Shown here piece by piece: positions 16,405-25,475 of a stretch of DNA of 64,000 nt (positions are counted from its first letter, which is position 1; every line of letters begins with the position of its first letter). Origin of the DNA: Alphaproteobacteria bacterium (GTDB lineage: Bacteria > Pseudomonadota > Alphaproteobacteria > Reyranellales > Reyranellaceae). A program made the position numbers and the translations under genes. The notes under the pieces were generated by a model, which was not told the DNA's origin, made no database searches, and saw only the letters and a list, made by a program, of their open reading frames with translations. The stretch is from positions 1 through 64,000 of the forward strand of contig VGCZ01000011.1 of assembly GCA_016869975.1 (NCBI GenBank). Direction: 5' to 3'.

Positions 16405-17571
16405 CTATCCCTCCGCCAGCGGCTTCATCACCGCCCAGAGATCGGCCTTGCGTTCGAAGCCGATGCCTGGCACGTCGGGCAGGCGCACGCGGCTGTCCTC
16501 GACGGGGCAATCGTCGGCGAAGCCGCCGAAGGGCGCGAAGACCTGCGGGTAGGATTCGTTGCCGCCCAGGCCCAGGCCGACGGCGATGTTGAGCGCGAAT
16601 TGATGCCCGCCATGCGGCACGCAGCGGCGCGGCGACCAGCCATTGGCGCGCAGCATGTCGAGCGTGCGCAGGTATTCGACCAGGCCGTAGCTGAGCGCCG
16701 GATCGAACTGCAGGATGTCGCGATCGGGCCGCAGCCCGCCGTGGCGGATCAGGTTGCGCGCGTCCTGCATCGAGAACAGGTTCTCGCCGGTCGCCAGCGG
16801 CGGCGCGTAGTGCGTCGCCAGCGCGGCGTGCGCGAGGTAGTCGAGCGGATCGAGCGGCTCCTCGTACCAGCGCAGGCCATAGCCGGCGATGGCCTCGCCG
16901 CAGGCGATCGCTTCCTTGAGCTCGTAGCGGCCGTTGACATCGACCGCCAGCCGCTCGCCCTTGCCGACGATCCTCAGCACCGCCTCGATGCGGCGCAGAT
17001 CGTCGGCCAGCGGCACGCCGCCGATCTTCATCTTCACGCAGGAATAGCCGAGGTCGAGATAGCGCTTCATCTCGTCCTGCAATTGCTCGAGATCCTTGCC
17101 CGGATAGTAGTAGCCGCCAGCGGCGTAGACCCAGGCGCGCGCGTCGGCTTGGCCGCCGTTGTAGCGGTCGGCCAGCAGCTTCCACAGCGGCAGGCGCTTG
17201 GCCTTGGCGACGGCGTCCCACAGCGCCATGTCGAGCACGCCCACCGCCACGGAGCGCTCGCCATGGCCGCCGGGCTTCTCGTTCTTCATCATCGCCGCCC
17301 AGCACTTGGCCGGACTCAGCAGGCCATCGTTGTCGAGCAACGATTGTGGGTCGGCGAGCTGCAGGCGCGGGATGAAGCGCTCCTCGAGCAGCCCCTTCTG
17401 CGCGTAGCGGCCGTTGGAGTTGAAGCCGAAACCGATCACCGGCTTGCCGTCGACGACCTGGTCGGTGACCACGGCCACGACGCTGGCCGTCATCTGGCTG
17501 AAGTCGATATAGGCGTTGGCGATCGCCGAGCGGATCGGCGAAACGATGGAGCGGATGGCGACGATACGCAT
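16405..17571 (-). CDS. tarD: D-tartrate dehydratase (enolase superfamily)
   Basis: A 388-residue enolase-superfamily enzyme that closely follows the characterised Bradyrhizobium D-tartrate dehydratase along its length (MMKNEKPGGHGERSVAVG, YAAGGYYYPGK, GLGLGGNESYP). Metal ligands are Asp211, Glu237 and Glu263. The general bases are Lys182 in KMKIGG and His320 in PHGGHQ. All are offset by two from the Bradyrhizobium numbering I recall (K184, D213, E239, E265, H322). It dehydrates D-tartrate to oxaloacetate. The gene is followed by a ParD-like gene and preceded, on the same strand, by a TauE-type transporter that may move the substrate. Confidence 0.85.
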   Translation of the reverse strand: MRIVAIRSIVSPIRSAIANAYIDFSQMTASVVAVVTDQVVDGKPVIGFGFNSNGRYAQKGLLEERFIPRLQLADPQSLLDNDGLLSPAKCWAAMMKNEKPGGHGERSVAVGVLDMALWDAVAKAKRLPLWKLLADRYNGGQADARAWVYAAGGYYYPGKDLEQLQDEMKRYLDLGYSCVKMKIGGVPLADDLRRIEAVLRIVGKGERLAVDVNGRYELKEAIACGEAIAGYGLRWYEEPLDPLDYLAHAALATHYAPPLATGENLFSMQDARNLIRHGGLRPDRDILQFDPALSYGLVEYLRTLDMLRANGWSPRRCVPHGGHQFALNIAVGLGLGGNESYPQVFAPFGGFADDCPVEDSRVRLPDVPGIGFERKADLWAVMKPLAEG

Positions 17572-17583
17572 CGGGGCGCCTTT

Positions 17584-18357
17584 CTAAGGCATGACGTAGT
17601 CGCGCAGCAGCCCGAAGGCGCCGGCGCAGAAAAGAATGAGGAGCGCGACGTTGCGGTAGAGCCGTTCGTTCTCGGGCTGGAACAGCTTGGCGCCGATCCA
17701 CGAGCCCAGCAGCATCAACGGCAGCAGCACGACGCCGCGCGCCAGCGAGTCCCAGCCGGCGAGGCCGCTCCAGAACAGGATGGCGATCAGCGGGATCTGC
17801 GTCGCCATGTAGTAGGTGATGATGTTGGCGCGGTGGCGCGCCGGCGGGTCGTTGCCGGCCAGCAGGTAGATCAGCACCGGCGGGCCGCCGACGCTGGTGA
17901 CCGACATCATCATGCCGGAGATCACGCCGACGGCCGAGCCGGCGACGACCGAGCGCTCGCCCTTCCAGCGCACGCCGGTGGCCAGCACCGCGACGAACAG
18001 CACGATGATCGCCGATACGATCTTGACGATCAGCCCCTTGTCGACGCTGGCCAGCAGCCAGACGCCGAACGGCATGGCGAGGCAGGCGACGAGGCTCATC
18101 GGCCCGATGATCCGCCAGTCGCACTCCCGCCTCGCCTGAGGGAACAGCTGCAGGCTGACCGCGAGCTCGATGGCGACCACGGTGGCGATCATGTCGGTGG
18201 GGCCGAACAGGATGGCGAAGATCGGCGCCATCAGCATCGCCGAGCCGAAGCCGGCGAAGCCGCGCATCAGCCCGGCCACGAGCACGACGGCGGCGGGCAG
18301 CCAGAAGCCGGTGCTTGCGAACAGCGATGTGAGGTAGGCGAACGCCGATTGCAGCAT
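17584..18357 (-). CDS. TauE/SafE family membrane transporter
   Basis: A 257-residue inner-membrane protein with about eight hydrophobic segments and the TauE/SafE features GLMRGFAGFGSAMLMAPIFAILFGP near the N-terminus and a repeat of this pattern, GMMMSVTSVGGPPVLIYLLAG, in the second half. Family members export sulfite, sulfoacetate or related organic anions. It lies 12 bases upstream of the D-tartrate dehydratase gene on the same strand, so it may carry tartrate or a related acid; that is inference from spacing. Confidence 0.82.
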   Translation of the reverse strand: MLQSAFAYLTSLFASTGFWLPAAVVLVAGLMRGFAGFGSAMLMAPIFAILFGPTDMIATVVAIELAVSLQLFPQARRECDWRIIGPMSLVACLAMPFGVWLLASVDKGLIVKIVSAIIVLFVAVLATGVRWKGERSVVAGSAVGVISGMMMSVTSVGGPPVLIYLLAGNDPPARHRANIITYYMATQIPLIAILFWSGLAGWDSLARGVVLLPLMLLGSWIGAKLFQPENERLYRNVALLILFCAGAFGLLRDYVMP

Positions 18358-18368
18358 GCCGTGCGGTT

Positions 18369-19070
18369 CTACCCCGCCACCAGCAGATCGGCCACCGCCT
18401 CCGGCGTCAGCCCGGCGGCCGGGCCGCGATGCGCCACGCCGCCGCGCGCCAGCACCAGGGCCTCGTCGGCGATCATGAGCGCGCGCGCGGCGTTCTGCTC
18501 GGCCAGCAGCACCGCCACGCCGTCATCGGCGATGGCGCGCAGGCGGCCGAAGACCTCGCGCGCGATGATCGGCGCCAACCCCAGCGACGGCTCGTCGAGC
18601 AACAGCACCGGCGGTCGCATCGCCAGCGCGCGCGCGATCGCCAGCATCTGCTGCTGGCCGCCCGACAGCCGCCAGGCGCGCTCGGCCGATTTTTCCGCCA
18701 GCGCGGGGAAGAGCGCGAACATCTCCTCGATCCGCCGTCCGCGCGACGCCGCGCCACCGGCAGCCGCGACCTCGATGTTTTCGCGCACGGTCAAGCCGGC
18801 GAAGACGCGCCGGCCTTCCGGCACATAGCCCAGGCCCGCGCGCGCGCGCCGTTCGGGCGACAGCCCGCCGATCTCGCGATCGCCCAGATGAATACGACCG
18901 TCGCCGCGCACCAACCCCATCACCGCGCGCAGCAAGCTTGTCTTGCCCGCGCCATTGGCGCCCAGCAACGCCATGACGTGGCCGGGCTCGACCGTGAGCG
19001 AGACATCGCGCAGCACCGGCGCGCCGCCATGGCCGACGGTCAGCGCCTCGATATGAAGCGCCGCCCTCAC
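18369..19070 (-). CDS. Branched-chain-type ABC transporter ATP-binding protein (LivF)
   Basis: A 233-residue ATPase of the LivF group. Walker A is GANGAGKTS, the Q-loop region is GYVPEGRRVF (typical of LivF), the signature is LSGGQQQMLAIARAL and Walker B is VLLLDEPSLGLAP. It pairs with the LivG-like half of the fused protein encoded just upstream. Its ATG overlaps the stop of that gene by 4 bases. The transporter class imports branched-chain amino acids, amides, urea or aromatic acids; the substrate cannot be set without the binding protein, which is absent here. Confidence 0.9.
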   Translation of the reverse strand: MRAALHIEALTVGHGGAPVLRDVSLTVEPGHVMALLGANGAGKTSLLRAVMGLVRGDGRIHLGDREIGGLSPERRARAGLGYVPEGRRVFAGLTVRENIEVAAAGGAASRGRRIEEMFALFPALAEKSAERAWRLSGGQQQMLAIARALAMRPPVLLLDEPSLGLAPIIAREVFGRLRAIADDGVAVLLAEQNAARALMIADEALVLARGGVAHRGPAAGLTPEAVADLLVAG

Positions 19071-20800
19071 GCCCTGTCCCCGACATAGGCGGCGAGCACG
19101 GCGGGATCGCGCCGCAGCGCGGCGAAGGGCGCCGCGGCGATCACCCGGCCGCGGTCGAGGCAGATGCCGCGGGCGCAGAATCGCGCCAGGAAATCGAGAT
19201 CGTGCTCGACGACGATGATGCCCAGGCCATCGGCGGCGAGGCGGGCCAGCGCGTCGGCCAGCGTCGCGCGCTCGGCCGGCGACAGGCCGGCGGCCGGCTC
19301 GTCGAGCGCCAGCAGCCAGGGCTGCGTCGCCAGCGCGCGGGCGATCTCGACCAGCCGCCGCTGGCCGGCCGGCAATGCGCCGACCGGCGTCGCGGCGACG
19401 GCGTCGAGACCCAATCGGCGCAACGCCCGCCAGGCGACATCACGGGCGGCCTCGTCGGGCTGTCGATGCGCGCCGACAGCGACGGCGTCGAGGATCGTGA
19501 GCGCCCCGGGCAGATCGGCGGTCTGGAAGCTGCGCGCGAGGCCGGCACGCGCCACGGCGTCCGCCGACGCCCGCTCCACCGACAGACCGCCCAAGGTGAC
19601 GGTGCCCGAGTCCGGTCGCGCCACCGCGGTCAGGAGGTTGAGCAGCGTGGTCTTGCCGGAGCCGTTCGGCCCGATCACTGCCAACGTGTCGCGCGGCGCG
19701 AACCGCAGCGACACGTCGTCGACCGCCCTTACGCCGCCATAGCTCTTCGACAGATGCCAGGCCTGCACGGCGGGCGCGCCAATCCTCGCGCGCCGGGCGG
19801 CGCTCTGCGTGGCGGGTCGCGGCGCCGGCGCACGGCGACGCGGCCATATCCACCGCAGCGCGCGGTCGATCAACGACACCAGCCCCTCGGGCGCCAGCAC
19901 GACCATCAACAGCGTCGCGAGGCCATAGGCGATAAGCTGGCGGTTCTCCAGCCAGCGGAACCATTCCGGCAGATGCACGAGCAGGATCGCGCCGAGGATC
20001 GCGCCACTGACCCGCGTGCGGCCGCCGACGACCACGGCGGTGAGGCAGCCGATCATGACCGCGATATCCGCGCCATCGGGCGACACCACGCCCACGACAT
20101 GCGCCTGCAAGCCGCCCGCCAGGCCGGCGAGCGCGGCGCCGGCGACGAATTCGACATAGCGCAGGCGCGCCACGTCGAGGCCGATCGAGGACGCCGCCAG
20201 CGGATGATCGCGCGCGAGATCCTGCGCCGCGCCGCGCAGGCCGGCGCGCCGCCACGCGGTGTCCAGCGCGATCAGCACCACCAGCCCCCAGGTCACCAGC
20301 AGCATCGGCCAGCCGCGCGCGACGTCGGCGCCGATCAGCGACAAGGTGGGAATCCCCGACAGGCCGTTGGCGCCGCCCGACACGCTTTCCCAGTTGACCG
20401 CGCCGAGATGGATGAGCTGGGCCAACGCCAGGGTGGCGAGCGCGAAATAGTGCGTTTCCAGGCGCAGCACGACGGCGCCGACGACCGCCGCCAACAACGC
20501 CGGCGCGATCATCGCCGCCGGCAGCGACAGCGTCGCCCAGGCGCCGCCGCCGGCAGACAGCGCGACCAACGCCGCGACGTAGGCGCCCAGACCGAACAGC
20601 GCGCCCTGCGCCAGCGACAACGCGCCGGCGTGGCCAAACACCATCTGGTAGCCGAGGGCCAGCAGCGCCTGGATGCCGGCCAGCGTCGCCAGCCTGATGG
20701 CGTAGGAATCGCCACCGCTCGCGAGCGCGATGCCCGCGATGACGAGGAAGACCGACAGCAACGCGCCGGACGGCGTCGCCATCTCGCGCAGGCGGTTCAC
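19067..20800 (-). CDS. Fused LivM permease - LivG ATPase of a branched-chain-type ABC importer
   Basis: From GTG 20800 (overlapping the LivH stop as GTGA) the frame codes 577 residues. Residues 1-330 are a LivM-type permease: LGYQMVFGHAGALSLAQGALFGLG and VVVGGRTRVSGAILGA. A basic, Pro/Arg-rich linker of about 25 residues leads to a LivG-type ATPase from about residue 345: Walker A GPNGSGKTT, a degenerate signature LPAGQRRLVEIARAL and Walker B LLALDEPAAGLSP. LivM-LivG fusions are known in this transporter class. The open frame continues to 21823 through the LivH region, which is an artefact of high GC. Confidence 0.88.
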   Translation of the reverse strand: MNRLREMATPSGALLSVFLVIAGIALASGGDSYAIRLATLAGIQALLALGYQMVFGHAGALSLAQGALFGLGAYVAALVALSAGGGAWATLSLPAAMIAPALLAAVVGAVVLRLETHYFALATLALAQLIHLGAVNWESVSGGANGLSGIPTLSLIGADVARGWPMLLVTWGLVVLIALDTAWRRAGLRGAAQDLARDHPLAASSIGLDVARLRYVEFVAGAALAGLAGGLQAHVVGVVSPDGADIAVMIGCLTAVVVGGRTRVSGAILGAILLVHLPEWFRWLENRQLIAYGLATLLMVVLAPEGLVSLIDRALRWIWPRRRAPAPRPATQSAARRARIGAPAVQAWHLSKSYGGVRAVDDVSLRFAPRDTLAVIGPNGSGKTTLLNLLTAVARPDSGTVTLGGLSVERASADAVARAGLARSFQTADLPGALTILDAVAVGAHRQPDEAARDVAWRALRRLGLDAVAATPVGALPAGQRRLVEIARALATQPWLLALDEPAAGLSPAERATLADALARLAADGLGIIVVEHDLDFLARFCARGICLDRGRVIAAAPFAALRRDPAVLAAYVGDRA

Positions 20801-21669
20801 GCGCGCCGTCCCGCCGGCTCGCCGAACAGGCCCTGCGGACGCAGCAGCAGCACCAGCAGCACCGCGATGAACAGCAGCGCCTGGGCCCACACCGCCGACA
20901 GCGACGCGGCGACGAAGGTCTCGAACAACGCGATCAGCAGCGCGCCAGCCAGCGCGCCGGGCACGCTGCCCCAGCCGCCGATCACCACCGCGATATAGGC
21001 CTTGAGCATGTAGCCAGGGCCCTGGTTGGCGACGACGAAGAACTGATGGCCAAGCAGCGCGCCGGCCAGCCCCGCCAGCCCGCCGCCAGCGGCGAAGGCG
21101 GCGGCGATCAAGGGCGTCGCCGGGATGCCCAGCGCGCGCGCCATCTCGCGATCCTGCGCCAGCGCGCGGAAGCGCCGACCGAGCTGGGTCCGTTCGAGCA
21201 CGACGTAGACCGCGCCCAGCACCAGCGCGGCGACGGCGATCATCGCCAGGGGCTGCGCCGTGCCCTCGCGCCACACAGGCGGCGCCGAGCGCGGCGCCGG
21301 GCCGAAGAACGCCGTCGCCGATTGCTCGAAGATCGAGGCGATGGCGATCGTGGCGACGAACACGGCCGAGGGCGGCCGGTCCTTCAGCGGCAGGAATCCG
21401 GCCGCGCCGATCGCCAGGCCAAGCGCAGCGCCGAGCAGGATCACGAGCGGCAGCAGCACCACGCCGGGCACGCGCCATCCCGCGGCCTGCGCCGCGACGC
21501 CGAGCAGCACGGCGGCGACGCCGCCCAGCATCACCGAGTCGCCGTGCGCGAAATTCACCGCGCCGGCGGCGTTCAGGGTCAGCACGAAGCCGACCGCGAC
21601 CAGCGCGTAGGCGGCACCCAGCGCCAGCGCGCTGAGCAGGAGATGCGGCGTGTCCACGGTCGCCATCAT
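20797..21669 (-). CDS. Branched-chain-type ABC transporter permease (LivH)
   Basis: A 290-residue permease with about eight membrane segments. LivH features are LALGAAYALVAVGFVLTLNAA, GAVNFAHGDSVMLGG and AYIAVVIGGWGSVPGALAGA. Upstream ATGs lie in the ctaA promoter and repeat region, so adjacent ATGs at 21669/21666 are taken as the start. First gene of the livH-livMG-livF operon, which is divergent from ctaA. No periplasmic binding protein is encoded on either side. Confidence 0.88.
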   Translation of the reverse strand: MMATVDTPHLLLSALALGAAYALVAVGFVLTLNAAGAVNFAHGDSVMLGGVAAVLLGVAAQAAGWRVPGVVLLPLVILLGAALGLAIGAAGFLPLKDRPPSAVFVATIAIASIFEQSATAFFGPAPRSAPPVWREGTAQPLAMIAVAALVLGAVYVVLERTQLGRRFRALAQDREMARALGIPATPLIAAAFAAGGGLAGLAGALLGHQFFVVANQGPGYMLKAYIAVVIGGWGSVPGALAGALLIALFETFVAASLSAVWAQALLFIAVLLVLLLRPQGLFGEPAGRRA

Positions 21670-21693
21670 ACCAAGCGAACGCCCCCCGGGACT

Positions 21694-21739
21694 GCCGGCG
21701 CCCCGCCGGCTCGGAAAAAGATGCCGGCGGGGCGCCGGC
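21694..21739. repeat. Inverted repeat of the GCCGGCG family between livH and ctaA
   Basis: Perfect 17-base arms at 21694-21710 and 21723-21739 flank 12 bases. The core GCCGGCGnnCCGCCGGC recurs at 32148-32201, 40554-40572, 50756-50780 and 57025-57048. It lies in the promoter space of two divergent genes, so termination is unlikely to be its job here. Confidence 0.7.
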
Positions 21740-21804
21740 GCTCCCGAGGGCGCGGCCGCCGGTCCGATTGACAGGGGCCGACCCCGCCGCCACAACCCCG
21801 CGCC

Positions 21805-22881
21805 ATGAGCGTGCTGCCCTCAACGCTGGCCGGATCGTCGGTGCTGTCGCGCGCCCACGAGCGCGCCATTGGCCGCTGGCTGGCGGTGGTCGCAGCCATG
21901 ATCTTCGCCATGATCGTGATCGGCGCGCTGACGAGGCTCACCGAATCCGGCCTGTCGATGGTCGAATGGCGGCCGGTGACCGGCTGGCTGCCGCCGCTCA
22001 GCGAGGCCGCCTGGCAGGCCGAGCTGGCGAGGTACGCCGCCTCGCCGCAGGGCCGCCTCGTCAACCAGGGCATGAGCCTGGCCGAGTTCAAGCAGATCTT
22101 CTGGTTTGAATATTTCCATCGCCTGTGGGGCCGCATCATCGGCCTCGCCTTCGCGCTGCCCCTGGCCTGGTTCCTGGTCCGCCGCCACGTGCCGCGCTGG
22201 CTGGTGCCGCGCCTTGTCATGCTGCTGCTGCTCGGCGGCCTGCAAGGCGCGATCGGCTGGATCATGGTGGCGAGCGGGCTGCGCGACCAGCCGGCGGTCA
22301 GCCACTACAAGCTGGCGATGCACCTGACGCTCGCCGTGGCGCTCTACGCCTATATCCTGTGGCTGGTGCTGACCCTGCTGGCGCCATCGCGGCCCGAACA
22401 TCACCGGCGCGGCGACCTCGGCATCGCCCTCGGCGCACGCGCGCTGATCGGTGCGCTGTTCGTCGTGATCACCTGGGGCGCCTTCGTCGCCGGGCTGCGC
22501 GCCGGACAGGTGCACACCACCTTCCCCACCATGTCTGGCTACTGGCTGCCGCCGGGCCTGTTCGATCTCTCACCGGTCTGGCTGAATTTCGTGGAGACGC
22601 AGGCCGGCACGCAGTTCGCCCATCGCTGGCTCGCCGCGGCGCTGGTCCTGGGCGTCGCGTTGTTCTGGTGGCGCGCACGGCGCGGCGACGTCTCCCAGCC
22701 GGTGCGCCGCGCCACCAACATGGTCGCCGCCATGACGGCGCTGCAGTTCGCGCTCGGGGTCGCCACGATCCTGAGCGGCGCGCAGATCGCGCTGGCCACC
22801 CTGCACCAGGTCGGCGCGGTGCTACTATTGTCCTCCCTCGTGCTAACTCTGCGGCGCAGCGTCATGACGCTGTCACGATGA
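21805..22881 (+). CDS. ctaA: Heme A synthase CtaA (COX15 family, type 2)
   Basis: A 358-residue inner-membrane protein with eight membrane segments and the proteobacterial COX15/CtaA pattern. The first-half heme ligands lie in FWFEYFHRLWGRIIG and SHYKLAMHLTLA; the second-half ones lie in QFAHRWLAA and TLHQVGAVLLL. The early motif VIGALTRLTESGLSMVEWRPVTG is diagnostic. The enzyme oxidises the C8 methyl of heme O to a formyl group to make heme A for aa3-type cytochrome oxidases, which indicates aerobic respiration. Divergent from the liv operon. Confidence 0.95.
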   Translation: MSVLPSTLAGSSVLSRAHERAIGRWLAVVAAMIFAMIVIGALTRLTESGLSMVEWRPVTGWLPPLSEAAWQAELARYAASPQGRLVNQGMSLAEFKQIFWFEYFHRLWGRIIGLAFALPLAWFLVRRHVPRWLVPRLVMLLLLGGLQGAIGWIMVASGLRDQPAVSHYKLAMHLTLAVALYAYILWLVLTLLAPSRPEHHRRGDLGIALGARALIGALFVVITWGAFVAGLRAGQVHTTFPTMSGYWLPPGLFDLSPVWLNFVETQAGTQFAHRWLAAALVLGVALFWWRARRGDVSQPVRRATNMVAAMTALQFALGVATILSGAQIALATLHQVGAVLLLSSLVLTLRRSVMTLSR

Positions 22882-22948
22882 ATTGCGTTTCATCGCACGG
22901 GGCTGTGCTAGGCTTTTGCCACGCCGGTTCCCGATCAAGCCCGAGACA

Positions 22949-24388
22949 ATGACCGAGGACAGCCCCAACGCGACGCCGACGACGGACAAGACCGACGCCG
23001 ACGCCAAGGCGAAGGGGACGCGCACCCTGGCCGCCGGCGAACGCGACGCGCTGTCCGATTCGGCGCGCCGGCACAGCGTGTCGGGCGTCGCCGTCGGCAT
23101 CCTGATCGCGTCCTTCGCCATCGGCGGCGGCTGGTGGTGGTGGCAGGAGCGCGGTGCCGCGAAGATGCCGGACGAGTCGAAGCAAGCGGCGGCGCCGGCG
23201 AAACCCGACGTCGCCGCGGTCAAGCCGGTCAAGGCGCCGCCGCCAGCCAGGCCCGTCGAGACGGCCGCCGCGCCCAAGCCGGCCGATACCACGGCCCCCG
23301 CGAAGCCCGTCGGAGAACCGGCCCCGCCGAAGCCGGCCGACAGCGCCGAGCCGCCCAAGCCCGCGGACACCGCCGAGCCGAAGCCGCCAGCGCCCGTATC
23401 AGCACCGCCCGTGTCGGCACCGCCCGCGACCGCCGATACGGCCAAGCCACCGGCCGCGCCCGTCGTCGAGAACCAGAACGACAGGCTGCGCCGGCTCGCC
23501 GACGCGGGCGATGTCGATGCGATGGAGGAGCTCGGCCGCCGCTACATCCAGGGTGCCGGCGTGGCGCCCGATGCGGCCGAGGGCGCGAAGTGGATGCTGC
23601 GTGCCGCCGCCAAGGGCTCGCCGCGCGCCATGTTCAACGTCGGCGTGATGTATGAGCGCGGCTTCGAGGTGCCGACGGATCCGGTGAAGGCGGTCGAGTG
23701 GTACCGCAAGGCGGTAGCCGCCGGGGTGCCGATGGCGCAGCACAACCTTTCGCTCCTGATGCGCGACGGCAGCGGCACGCGCGCCGATCCGGTCGGCGCC
23801 TTCGAGATGATGCGCGCGGCGGCGCGCGCCGGCGTGCCCAACTCGATGCTGGCGCTCGCGATCATGCACGAGAACGGCCAGGGCACGCGCCGCGACAACG
23901 TGGCGGCGATCGTCTGGTACGCCATGGCAGCGGAGTTCGCGAAGTTCACTGAAGGCGAGAAGAGCGAAATCTATCTCTCGGCGTCGGCCAAGCAGGCCGA
24001 CCTGTCGAAGCGCCTGCCGGCCGCCGATCTGCAGCGCGCCCAGACGATCGGCGAAGGCGAATACAAGTCCATCGTCGACGCCATGCGGCTCGCCGCGCGC
24101 GGCGCGCCGCCGTCGAGCGGGCCGGCGACGCCACCGGGCGCCGCCGCGCCCGCCCTGCCGGCCAGGACGGTAAAGCCGATCGACACCCGGGAGCAGCTGG
24201 TCGAGATCCAGAAGATGCTGTTCGCGCTGAAGTTCTACAACGGCCCGCCCGACGGGATCATCGGGCCAGGCACGGCGACGGCGATTCGTGAATTCCAGAA
24301 GACCGCGGGGTTGCCGGTCAACGGCGAGATTTCGCAGGACCTCTTCGATCTGCTGCGCGACATGGTGAAAAGTACCGGCGCGAATTAG
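22949..24388 (+). CDS. Membrane-anchored Sel1-repeat protein with peptidoglycan-binding domain
   Basis: About 479 residues from ATG 22949; a TTG at 22883 is also in frame. One membrane segment (VAVGILIASFAIGGGWWWW, about residues 47-65) is followed by a long Ala/Pro/Lys linker to about residue 170. Then come at least four Sel1-like repeats (DAMEELGRRYIQGAGVAPDA, AMFNVGVMYERGFEVPTDP and so on). The C-terminal 70 residues form a peptidoglycan-binding domain 1 (IQKMLFALKFYNGPPDGIIG). It probably spans the periplasm to bind the cell wall and assemble partner proteins, as in the PodJ/ExoR-like group. Specific role unknown. Confidence 0.8.
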   Translation: MTEDSPNATPTTDKTDADAKAKGTRTLAAGERDALSDSARRHSVSGVAVGILIASFAIGGGWWWWQERGAAKMPDESKQAAAPAKPDVAAVKPVKAPPPARPVETAAAPKPADTTAPAKPVGEPAPPKPADSAEPPKPADTAEPKPPAPVSAPPVSAPPATADTAKPPAAPVVENQNDRLRRLADAGDVDAMEELGRRYIQGAGVAPDAAEGAKWMLRAAAKGSPRAMFNVGVMYERGFEVPTDPVKAVEWYRKAVAAGVPMAQHNLSLLMRDGSGTRADPVGAFEMMRAAARAGVPNSMLALAIMHENGQGTRRDNVAAIVWYAMAAEFAKFTEGEKSEIYLSASAKQADLSKRLPAADLQRAQTIGEGEYKSIVDAMRLAARGAPPSSGPATPPGAAAPALPARTVKPIDTREQLVEIQKMLFALKFYNGPPDGIIGPGTATAIREFQKTAGLPVNGEISQDLFDLLRDMVKSTGAN

Positions 24389-24394
24389 GTGCGG

Positions 24395-25261
24395 TCAGGT
24401 GAGCGTACCGGCGTGCGTCCACCACCCCGCGTGGTCACGGCGGATCGCGATCATCGCCGCCCGCGCTGTGTCGGGCTCGTCGTACAGCGCGAAACAGGTG
24501 GCGCCGCTGCCGCTCATCTGCGCGACGCGACAGCCCTTGGTCCCCGACAACACGCGCAGCACATCGGCGATCGCCGGCACCACCGCGCGCGCGGCGTCGG
24601 TGAGGTCGTTGCCGCGCGCGGCCAGCGAGCTGCCGAGCGTCGCGGCATCGGTCGGCGCCACTTCGAGCGGCGCGGCGCGGCTGTGGGCGGCGCCGGGGCG
24701 CGCATAGGCGGCGAAGACAGCGGGCGTCGGCAACGGCGCGCCGGGATTGACCAGCAGAACGGCAGCGGCGGGCAGGGCGACCGCCGGCGCGACGCGTTCA
24801 CCGACGCCGGAGACTTGCGCCGTGCGGCCGGCGAGGCACATCGGCACGTCGGCGCCCAGACTCGCGGCGAGATCGAACAACTCGTCCTCGGGCATCGCCA
24901 CGCGCCACAGATCGACGAGCGCCAGAAGCGTGGCGGCAGCGTCGGCCGAACCGCCGCCGAGGCCGGCGGCGACCGGGATGCGCTTGGTGAGGCGGATCGC
25001 CGCCTTGGGCGCGACGCCGGCGCGGCCCGCCAGAGCGCGCGCAGCGCGCAGCACCAGATTGCGCTCCGGCGGCTCGCCCGCGAGCGCACCGGCCAACGGG
25101 CCGTCGATCGTCAGCGTTAGCTCGCCCGCCGGCGCGACGGCAATGGTGTCGGCCAGATCGCAGAACGCGATCAGCGAATCGAGCAAATGATAACCGTCGG
25201 CCCTTCGGCCGACTACCCGCAGATAGAGGTTCAACTTGGCGCGCGCCTCGCGCGTGATCAT
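24395..25261 (-). CDS. ispE: 4-diphosphocytidyl-2-C-methyl-D-erythritol kinase IspE
   Basis: A 288-residue GHMP kinase of the MEP isoprenoid pathway. Motif 1 is ARAKLNLYLRVVGRRADGYHLLDSL with the catalytic-site Lys and His. The ATP-binding motif 2 is PVAAGLGGGSADAAATLLAL. Motif 3 near the C-terminus is VAQMSGSGATCFALYD. It phosphorylates CDP-methylerythritol at O2. It converges with the Sel1 gene and lies downstream of the TPR gene on the same strand, an arrangement common in alphaproteobacteria. Confidence 0.95.
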   Translation of the reverse strand: MITREARAKLNLYLRVVGRRADGYHLLDSLIAFCDLADTIAVAPAGELTLTIDGPLAGALAGEPPERNLVLRAARALAGRAGVAPKAAIRLTKRIPVAAGLGGGSADAAATLLALVDLWRVAMPEDELFDLAASLGADVPMCLAGRTAQVSGVGERVAPAVALPAAAVLLVNPGAPLPTPAVFAAYARPGAAHSRAAPLEVAPTDAATLGSSLAARGNDLTDAARAVVPAIADVLRVLSGTKGCRVAQMSGSGATCFALYDEPDTARAAMIAIRRDHAGWWTHAGTLT

Positions 25262-25303
25262 TTGGCCGACCTTCCCTCGGTAGGCTGGGCTATCGCGGAC
25301 GAT

Positions 25304-25447
25304 CCCTCGCCCCGACTGCGGGGAGAGGGAGGGACCCGTCGCGCGTAGCGCGATGGGAGGGTGAGAGGTTCGTGCGACGAACCGCGGCCGAGGTCAGATG
25401 GGTGCCAGCCCCTCACCCCGACCCTCTCCCCGCTCGCCGGGAGAGGG
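25304..25447. repeat. Two copies of the CCCTCTCCCCG palindromic repeat
   Basis: The 214 bases between ispE and the TPR gene hold no gene. They contain CCCTCGCCCCG / CGGGGAGAGGG (25304-25329, one mismatch) and CCCTCTCCC / GGGAGAGGG (25422-25447, perfect 9-bp arms). Both belong to the family seen at 546-583. Between them lies GTGCGACGAACCGCGGCC, with no further structure noted. Confidence 0.65.
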
Positions 25448-25475
25448 AGAAAGACGCCTTATGCGGACGAGTCGA

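Noticed and set aside
16249-18828. An 859-codon plus-strand frame over tarD, TauE and LivF
   Set aside because: It crosses three well-supported minus-strand genes and shows only shadow composition.
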